From Parerythrobacter aestuarii (lineage in GTDB: Bacteria > Pseudomonadota > Alphaproteobacteria > Sphingomonadales > Sphingomonadaceae), in the NCBI RefSeq assembly GCF_030140925.1, contig NZ_JARBWD010000001.1:558001-622000 (forward strand): a stretch of 64,000 bases of DNA, in the 5' to 3' direction. The notes under the pieces were generated by a model. It did no database searches, was not told where the DNA came from, and saw only the letters and a list, made by a program, of their open reading frames with translations. Of the stretch, positions 1-7,300 are shown piece by piece (within the stretch, counting starts at the first letter, position 1; every line of letters begins with the position of its first letter). Made by a program: the position numbers and the translations under genes.

Positions 1-2614
1 GGCCGACATCGGTCGCGAAGTCCGCCGGATCGCCGATAGAAAGCGCTTCGAATGCACCCCGGATCATCGCCAGCATCGCGTCGTAGACGTCATCCTGGAT
101 GTAGAGCATGCGTTGCGCCGAGCAGCGCTGCCCGGCGCTCTGGAACGCGCTGGCGACGACGTCGCGGGCGACTTGCTCGGGCAGGGCCGAACTGTCGACG
201 ATCATGGCGTTCTGCCCGCCGGTCTCGGCGATAAAGGTTGCGATCGGCCCTTCGCGCGCGGCGAGCGAACGGTTGATCGCCTGCGCGGTCTCCGTCGAAC
301 CGGTGAAAGCAACCCCGGCCAGGCGCGGGTCGCTGGTGATCATCTGTCCGACATCGCCTGCGCCTGGCAGAAGCTGGAAGACTTCTTCCGGGATACCTGC
401 TTCGTGGCACAGCTTCACGGCCAGCGCGGCGATCAGCGGCGTCTGCTCGGCAGGCTTGGCGACCACGGTGTTGCCTGCCGCCATCGCCGCTGCGGCGGGA
501 CCGATGAAGATCGCCAGCGGGAAGTTCCACGGGCTGATGGTGGCAAATACCCCGCGCCCGGCCATGTGCAGCCGGTTCTCTTCACCGGTCGGGCCAGGCA
601 ACATGATCGGCGCGGAAAACTGGCGCCGGGCCTCACCGGCATAATAGCGCAGGAAGTCGACCGCCTCGCGCACTTCGAGCACTCCGTCGAGCAGCGACTT
701 GCCCGCTTCATTGCGGCACAGGCTGAGGAATTCGTCGGAATGCGCTTCGAACAGGTCGGCCGCCGCTTCGAGCAGCAAGGCCCGCTTCTCGCCGCCGAGC
801 GCATTCCAGCCCGGCTGGATCAGCTGCGCACGTGTGATCGCGTCCTTGACTTCTTCCTCGGTACAATCGCGCCGGGTCCCGACTTCATGGGTCAGGTCTT
901 GCGGCTGGTTGATCGGTGCTTCTTCGCCCGCTGCTTCGGCAGGGAAGGTCGGGCCGGCATACCAGTGCCTGCCTTCCAGCGCTTCGAGCCGTTGGAGTAG
1001 CGGTTCGCGCACCAGCGGATCCGCCAGGTCGACACCCGCGCTGTTGCGCCGATTAGGGAATATGTCCGCGGGCAACGGAATTTCCGGGTTCCGCTTGGGC
1101 TTTAGCGCCGCCAGCTCCTCGACCGGGTTGCTTGCCAGTTCGACCGCCGGCACCTCGGCATCGGCCATGCGGTTGACGAAGGAACTGTTGGCCCCGTTCT
1201 CCAGCAGGCGCCGGACGAGATAGGCCAGCAGGTCTTTGTGCACGCCAACGGGTGCATAAATTCGCACAGGGGTTCTGGCGTTGCCTTCGTGCGACGCCAG
1301 CGCGTCGTATAATTCCTCGCCCATTCCATGCAGGCGCTGGAACTCGAACTCCTTCGAACCCGCCAAAGCCTTGATGGAACCGATTGTATACGCATTGTGC
1401 GTGGCGAACGCCGGGTAGATCACGTCATTGGCTTCAAGCAGCCTGGAAGCGCAGGCGAGGTAGCTGACGTCGGTCGCGACCTTGCGCGTGAAGACCGGGA
1501 AGTCGGGATAGCCGCCGACATGGCTGAGCTTGATCTCCGTGTCCCAGTACGCGCCTTTGACCAGTCGCACCATCAGCCGCCGGTCGTGCCGCCGCGCCAG
1601 CTTGACGACCCAGTCGCACAGCGGCGCAGCACGCTTCTGGTAAGCCTGGATCACGATCCCGAAACCGCCCCATGCGGTGCCATCAGGCTTGGTGAACAGC
1701 GCGTCGTCTTCAACCAGTTGTTCGATGATGTCGAGCGAGATCTCCAGCCGTTCGGCTTCCTCGGCATCGATATTGAAATGCATGTTGGCATCGCGCGCTT
1801 TCGCCGCCAGGTCGCGCAAGATCGGCACCAGCGCCGCAACCGCGGCCTCCTGATGGAAGACATCGTATTTCGGATAGAGCGCCGACAGCTTTACCGAGAT
1901 GCCCGGGCTCGATTTGAACGACCCATCGGTTTCGCCCGCGAGGCGTTCAATGGCGCGTTCGTAGGATTGGCGATAGCGCTCAGCATCCTCGAAAGTCAGC
2001 GCACCTTCGCCCAGCATGTCGAAACTGTGGGTCAGGCCCTGGGCCCGCTCAGGCTTGGCCCGCTTGAGCGCTTCACCAATATCGCGGCCATAAACGAACT
2101 GGCCGCCAAGGATTTTCATCGCCTGCAAGGTGGCTTTGCGGATAACTGGTTCGCCCAGCCGGTTGACGGTGCGCTTCAGCGTCTTGCCCATCCCGCGCTG
2201 GTGCTCTTCTGGTCGCTCCAGCACTTCGCCGGTCAGCATCAGCGAGAAGGTCGCGGCGTTGACAAAAGTCGAAGAACTCTCACCCAGGTGCTCGCCCCAG
2301 TCGATATCGCCGAGCTTGTCGCGGATCAGCGCGTCGGCTGTTTCGTGATCGGGCACCCGCAACAACGCTTCGGCCAAGCACATCAGTGCGATACCCTCTT
2401 CGGTCGCCAGCCCGTAGGTGTGCAGGAAGGCATCTATCCCGCTGGCCTTGCGCTTTCGTGCGCCCTCGATCAGGCGGACAGCCAGTTGCTGCGCTTCGTC
2501 GTGCCTGGCGGCGGCGGGAGCTGCCTGGCGCAGTCGCTCGGTGACGCACGTTTCTTCATCCTGGCGATAGGCGTTGCGGAAGGGCGTGCGATTCAGTGGG
2601 GCAAGCGTGGTCAT
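1..2614 (-). CDS. putA: Bifunctional proline dehydrogenase / glutamate-semialdehyde dehydrogenase PutA (3' end cut by window edge)
   Basis: Oxidises proline to glutamate in two steps: an FAD-dependent proline dehydrogenase, then an NAD-dependent aldehyde dehydrogenase. About 871 residues are visible and the C-terminus runs off the left edge. The PRODH barrel spans roughly residues 200-470 (motifs MVRLVKGAYWD and FATHNAYT). The ALDH domain begins near 540 (SPWNFPLAIFIGP, AETGGQNAMIVDSSA) and has its catalytic Cys near 831 in GQRCSA. The N-terminus starts directly at the arm helices with no obvious ribbon-helix-helix DNA-binding domain, so this looks like the bifunctional, non-autoregulating form. 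I chose the ATG at 2614 as the first in-frame start; a GGAG lies rather far upstream. Divergent from the SDR at 2761. Confidence 0.95.
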   Translation of the reverse strand, partial: MTTLAPLNRTPFRNAYRQDEETCVTERLRQAAPAAARHDEAQQLAVRLIEGARKRKASGIDAFLHTYGLATEEGIALMCLAEALLRVPDHETADALIRDKLGDIDWGEHLGESSSTFVNAATFSLMLTGEVLERPEEHQRGMGKTLKRTVNRLGEPVIRKATLQAMKILGGQFVYGRDIGEALKRAKPERAQGLTHSFDMLGEGALTFEDAERYRQSYERAIERLAGETDGSFKSSPGISVKLSALYPKYDVFHQEAAVAALVPILRDLAAKARDANMHFNIDAEEAERLEISLDIIEQLVEDDALFTKPDGTAWGGFGIVIQAYQKRAAPLCDWVVKLARRHDRRLMVRLVKGAYWDTEIKLSHVGGYPDFPVFTRKVATDVSYLACASRLLEANDVIYPAFATHNAYTIGSIKALAGSKEFEFQRLHGMGEELYDALASHEGNARTPVRIYAPVGVHKDLLAYLVRRLLENGANSSFVNRMADAEVPAVELASNPVEELAALKPKRNPEIPLPADIFPNRRNSAGVDLADPLVREPLLQRLEALEGRHWYAGPTFPAEAAGEEAPINQPQDLTHEVGTRRDCTEEEVKDAITRAQLIQPGWNALGGEKRALLLEAAADLFEAHSDEFLSLCRNEAGKSLLDGVLEVREAVDFLRYYAGEARRQFSAPIMLPGPTGEENRLHMAGRGVFATISPWNFPLAIFIGPAAAAMAAGNTVVAKPAEQTPLIAALAVKLCHEAGIPEEVFQLLPGAGDVGQMITSDPRLAGVAFTGSTETAQAINRSLAAREGPIATFIAETGGQNAMIVDSSALPEQVARDVVASAFQSAGQRCSAQRMLYIQDDVYDAMLAMIRGAFEALSIGDPADFATDVG

Positions 2615-2760
2615 AGGGGTGGTAAATTTTTCTCCTGTGGCGAGTCGTCGCTGGGCGCGAGTTGGACCTGAAAGTGCTTTCAATCAAGGGAAGTCGCGCA
2701 GGTGGTCTGGATAGTCTATCGCGCGTGCAAGAATCGGAAACATGACGAGGAGAGAACGCC

Positions 2761-3657
2761 ATGGATATTGCCAAGCTGATGTACCGCGACGGGTTGATGG
2801 AAGGCGAACGCATCCTCGTCACCGGTGGCGGCACGGGGCTGGGCAAGGAAATGACCGAGGCGTTCCTCAAGCTGGGCGCAGAGGTCCATATTTGCGGGCG
2901 GCGAGAAGGCAAGCTGCAGGAAACGGCCGACGGGCTAATGGGCAAGCATGGCGGCAAGGTGGTCGGCCACGCTTGCGACATCCGCAACCACGAAGCGATC
3001 CAGGAAATGGTCGCGAGAATCTGGGAAGGTGGTGCGCTGACCGGCCTCGTCAACAATGCGGCGGGGAATTTCATCAGCCGGACGGAGGACCTGTCTGCCA
3101 ATGCCTTCAACGCGATTTCGGATATCGTCTTCCGCGGCACCTTCTACATGACGCATGAAGTCGGAACGCGGCTGATCAAGGAAGGCAAGCGCGGCAATTT
3201 CCTCTCGATCCTGACCACCTGGGTCTGGAATGGCGGTCCGTTCACGGTGCCGTCTGCCATGAGCAAATCAGCGGTCAACAACATGACTCAGAGCCTGGCG
3301 GTCGAATGGGGCCGCTACGGCCTGCGCTTCAATGCAATCGCCCCTGGCCTGTTCCCGACCGACGGGATGAGCGCGCGGCTCAGCCCAGGCGGGCGTGGCG
3401 GCAATTCGGGCGACCGGATGAACCCGATGGGGCGGCACGGCGAGATGCACGAACTCGCCAATCTCGCGGTGTTCCTGATGGGACCGGGCGCGGAATGGGT
3501 GAACGGCCAGACCATTGCCATCGACGGTGCCGGGTATCAGGCCAATTCGGGCAATTTCTACCAGGCGCTGGCGCCATTGGGAGACGAGGATTGGGCGAAG
3601 ATGCGTGAGATGATCAAGGGCACCAACGCCAAGGACAAGGCCGAGCGAACAACCTGA
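2761..3657 (+). CDS. SDR-family oxidoreductase, 2,4-dienoyl-CoA reductase-like
   Basis: A 298-residue short-chain dehydrogenase/reductase. The N-terminal Rossmann motif TGGGTGLGKEM (residues 21-31) binds NAD(P)H, and NNAAGNF (about 98-104) is the DECR-type variant of the NNAG motif. The usual YxxxK active site is replaced by SAMSK (about 165-169), and the following stretch (LAVEWGRYGLRFNAIAPG) matches 2,4-dienoyl-CoA reductases. This suggests a role in beta-oxidation of unsaturated fatty acids, although other enoyl substrates are possible. The ATG has a good ribosome site (GAGGAGAGAACGCC). It is transcribed away from putA and converges on the end of the eCIS operon with only a 10-base gap and no obvious terminator between. 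Confidence 0.85.
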   Translation: MDIAKLMYRDGLMEGERILVTGGGTGLGKEMTEAFLKLGAEVHICGRREGKLQETADGLMGKHGGKVVGHACDIRNHEAIQEMVARIWEGGALTGLVNNAAGNFISRTEDLSANAFNAISDIVFRGTFYMTHEVGTRLIKEGKRGNFLSILTTWVWNGGPFTVPSAMSKSAVNNMTQSLAVEWGRYGLRFNAIAPGLFPTDGMSARLSPGGRGGNSGDRMNPMGRHGEMHELANLAVFLMGPGAEWVNGQTIAIDGAGYQANSGNFYQALAPLGDEDWAKMREMIKGTNAKDKAERTT

Positions 3658-3667
3658 GCGGTGGAGA

Positions 3668-3922
3668 CTAGCGCTTGCCTTTGAGCTGCAGGAAAATGCC
3701 CAGCAGCACGATGAGGATCACCGCGCCGCCCACAATCGGGACGAAAGGCGCGACCTTTTCCTCTGTCACGCCATGGTCGCTGCCAAACCGCACCGCGAGG
3801 CCCAACACCAGTGCCACCACGCCGAGCGAAATGACATAGCGCGCGGCGGCTGGAAGCTGCTTCAGATCGACCTTGTGGCGGCCGGTCTTGGTGCGTGTGT
3901 GGATGGGTTTGCGGTCGGTCAT
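3668..3922 (-). CDS. Small two-helix membrane protein, unknown function
   Basis: An 84-residue protein with a basic N-terminus (many Lys/Arg in residues 1-25) and two hydrophobic stretches, about residues 30-46 (YVISLGVVALVLGLAV) and 60-79 (FVPIVGGAVILIVLLGIF), ending in a basic tail. It is likely an inner-membrane hairpin. Its ATG overlaps the stop of the upstream immunity gene by 4 bases, so it is the last gene of the eCIS transcript. Whether it works with the injection system (for example as a second immunity or membrane factor) or is an older chromosomal gene cannot be told from the sequence. I do not recognise the family. Confidence 0.7.
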   Translation of the reverse strand: MTDRKPIHTRTKTGRHKVDLKQLPAAARYVISLGVVALVLGLAVRFGSDHGVTEEKVAPFVPIVGGAVILIVLLGIFLQLKGKR

Positions 3923-4365
3923 TCGAGGTCTCGGGCGCGTGTTTTCAGGAACTCGTAGTATTTCGGATCATCGCGATCAAAAATTTCCTTACCTTCCGAC
4001 ATGTAGGCCAGCATCATTTCATTGGCGGCCTCATCGAGCTTTCCTTCTTCGAACAGAACTTGACCGTTCCGCATGAGTATGAACGGGTTTCCAACCGCAT
4101 CTTCCATGCGCTTAAGGTCGTCCAGCACCTCGCGAGCAAGGGAAAAATCTTTGCCGAGAAAAGCTGCATCGGCAATGGCGATGAGTAGCCAGGTTGATGC
4201 TTTCCAACGACTCTTCGGCGCGGGCAGCAAATCCCACGCCTTGTTGTAGCGGCCGATCGCCGCTTCGAAATGCCCCTTTTCGGCAAGCTCATCGCCTACG
4301 AAAGAATGCTTCCTGATCTGCGCATAAATATCGTCGGGCAGTTCGGGTTCGTTCTGGATAGCCAT
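3919..4365 (-). CDS. TPR-like immunity protein for the upstream nuclease toxin
   Basis: A 148-residue, mostly helical cytoplasmic protein with TPR-like features (GHFEAAIGRYNKAWDLLP, then ASTWLLIAIADAAFL and FEEGKLDEAANEMMLAYMS). This layout (KAWDLLPxPK, STW, GNPFI, AYMxEGxEIF, KYYxFL) is the one I know from TPR-type immunity proteins encoded directly after polymorphic toxin genes. The start was set to the ATG at 4365 because it follows AGGAGAAGTT, a strong ribosome site that overlaps the toxin stop codon; this implies translational coupling. Inferred role: binds and blocks the C-terminal nuclease of the 1750-residue protein, protecting the producer cell. It overlaps the next gene by 4 bases. 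Confidence 0.75.
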   Translation of the reverse strand: MAIQNEPELPDDIYAQIRKHSFVGDELAEKGHFEAAIGRYNKAWDLLPAPKSRWKASTWLLIAIADAAFLGKDFSLAREVLDDLKRMEDAVGNPFILMRNGQVLFEEGKLDEAANEMMLAYMSEGKEIFDRDDPKYYEFLKTRARDLE

Positions 4366-4373
4366 AACTTCTC

Positions 4374-7300
4374 CTACAAGGTGTCCCAGTCCCAACTGTC
4401 CGGAATCGGGTCCGGTGGGTCTTTGGGTTTGCGATAGTTTGCGTCCATGGATGCACCCTCGCTCCGATTATCATGTTTGCTTTCAAAGCGGTAATTGTCG
4501 GAGCGAAGCATGAATTTGCGCATGACCTCCGACTTCGGGCCGTATTTGTAACCAGCACGGTTCCAGAAATCGACAGCCGCCTCGATGTGCCCCATGTCGA
4601 CATCCTTGCCGATAAGCATCCTCGTTCCATCGGGCAGTTCAAGCTCCAGCCCGTTGGGATTGCCGCGAGTCAAATCGCCTTCACCATGGATCAGGCCTTC
4701 TTCCCGCATCCGATCTAGAACTTCGCCACCAGTTTTCGAATATTTGTCGGGCGTACCACCAGCGTATTCGTCTCTGCGGCTCTGACTGCGTTCGTTCAGC
4801 GATACTTCGGAAATCTCGCCTCCTTCGACGGAGATGACCGGCAGTTTGTCCTTCGCTCCCTTCTTGCGACGCAGGATTTGCGTGACCACGCCGTTCTCCC
4901 TCCTGACCGAATACCCATCCTCCTTGAGCTGCTGTTCGAGTTCCGGGGTGACTTCTTCGCCGACCTTGGCTTCGTACTTGTCGGCAACCTCAAGCTTGTT
5001 CTCTGCGTTTCGGGCAGCTGCCGCCACCTCGGGGTCTGCCTCAGGATCGGTTCCGGTGTCCGGTTTTGTGCTGTCATCCGCCCCTTCTGTATCGGGAGCT
5101 TCGTCATTCCGCGGTTGGGTTGCGCCTTCCGCGCCGTCGGTCTCGGTTTGCGGGCGCTGGCCTTCAGTGTCGGTTCCGTCCTGCGCAGGTTCGGGCTTGT
5201 CGGTCGTTTCAGGCGTGGTCTCGGGCGTCGGCTGTTCGACTTCCGGTTCGGCCTGGTCACGTTGAGGGCTGGTTCCATCGGTACCGTCTTGTTGCGGCGC
5301 ATCCGGATCGGTGGCGGGAGGTTGCTGCTGGCTATCCGGGGCTGCCTCCTCTTGCTTTGGCACAGGCGTGTCGGGCGTCTCGGTCGTTTCTGGAGCAGGT
5401 TCGAGCGTTGGCTGGTCGGCTTCTGGCTCGGCCTGATCACGCTGGGGGCTGGCGTCGTCGGCACCGTCTTTCTGCGGCGCTTCGGGATCGGTGCCAGGCG
5501 GCTTCTGCTGGGCTCCAGAATCCCCGCCTTCTCCGTCGGTCGCAGCGGCGACCTTCTCGGCAACCTTGGGCTGCGGTTCTCCACCATCCGGATTCACCGC
5601 CGGAGTGGGCGTGTTGGGATCGGGCGGATTGGGATCGCCGACTTCGCACGACATGTTGGCGACGCGGCAGACCACGCCTTGTTCTTCGGAGCGGATGTAG
5701 TCCTTGCCGTTGTCGAGGCTGGTGCGGCTGTCGAAGCCGATGTCCTCCAGCCTAGGATCGCCGATATCGCGGCTCGGCCCGCTGTTCGCCTGGTCGGCTT
5801 CCGCTCGCCGTTCAGCCGGACTCAGGTCCGCCAACGGCTTGCTGGCAGCGGCTTCGCGCAGGGCAGTCGGGTTCTCGCTGTCGGGACGTGGAGCATTGGG
5901 GTCGGCGCTGTCCTGCGGCCGTGCGCCATCGCCTTCGGCATCGGGGCGAAGTGTTGCCCCACCATCTTCGCTGCCGCGCTGGTTTGGGCCATCGCCATCC
6001 GGGCGCGGCGCATCGGCATCGCCTTGCTGGCGTGAGCCGCCCTCCGCATCGGCATCGGCCTTGGGCACTTGCGGCGAAGTGTCGGGCCGTTCGACCGAGC
6101 CACCTCCATCGATGGTCGGCTCTCCGCCGGCCGGGGGCTGGTCGGCCCCGGGCTCGTCCGTACGGGCGCTGGCATCGGCATCGCTGGTGGCATCCGATTG
6201 CGGCTGGGGTGGTTCGGGCGGAGCCGTATCCATGTCGCGGCTGGGGGCAGGGGTATCGCCTTCGACAAGGTTGGGGCTGGGTCCTTCGGTGGCGGGAAGC
6301 TGGTTGTTGGGCGTTGGGGCATCCTGAGTTGGGGCATCAGACGGCGGCGGCCCTGCATCCTCGCGTGGCGGGGCAGGGGTCGAGGCGTCGGCATCGGGCC
6401 GCACGTCGCCGCCACCGGCGTCGGGCGCAGGGGTCGAGGTATCCGCATCGGCCGGGCGCGGCGCGCTGCCGTCGTCGGCTCTGGGTGCGTCTCCGCCCCC
6501 TCCACCCCCGCTTGTGGCATGCGCATGCGCTCCGTGGGCCATGCGCGCGACGCCGACCACACCGGATATGTCCTCTCCGGCCACCACTTCGATCGCGGCA
6601 TCCTGCAGCCCTTGCACCACCTCCTGCCGCGCGACAGTGCGCACGCCATTGGTGGCAATGTCGTCGATCATGCCGGGGCCGCCCTTGGCCCCGAGGTAGG
6701 CGGTGCCCATCTGCATGGCGATATTGCCGGTCTGGCTGAAATCGTCGCTCAGCTGCTCTGTGTTCTGGACAAGATCCTCGGCAGTCTCTGCGGTCATCAC
6801 ATCGACGATGTTCTTGATGATCAGCAGCCCCTGGAAGTAGAGCGCCAGCAAGCCGACCGAGATCGTCCAGCCCCCGACGGTGATCCCCGCGCTGGCACAC
6901 CAGGTCATCACCGAGGCGGCGGCAGCAGCGACCGGCGGGACCCAGAACATCAGAACGGCGATGGCGGCGGAGATCGCCGTGACCACGCCCAGCAGCGCGA
7001 CGATGGAGCCGAGGATCACGGTGATGCCGGTCGCGATGTCGGCAGCTGACTTGAGCAGGTTACCGAGCGGATCGCGCGACCACTGATCCATGTCGAACAG
7101 GTTGAGCCCGCCTGAGGCGATCATCGACAGCCCGCCGATGATCCCGTTGAGTGGCCCGCGCGGATCGATGATGTTGAGCAACGCCTTGCCGACGCTGCCG
7201 GCCGACCAGTCGGGCCATTTGATGTTGGACGCGCTGGCAAACGCGTCCTGCATCATGAAGTCGAGCGCCAACCCGGCTTTGTCGAGCCCGTCCATCTCGT

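Noticed and set aside
1328..2671. Long plus-strand open frames (1328-2671, 113-1000) opposite putA
   Set aside because: They are antisense to clear PutA motifs; high GC produces long shadow frames. No domain was recognisable in them.
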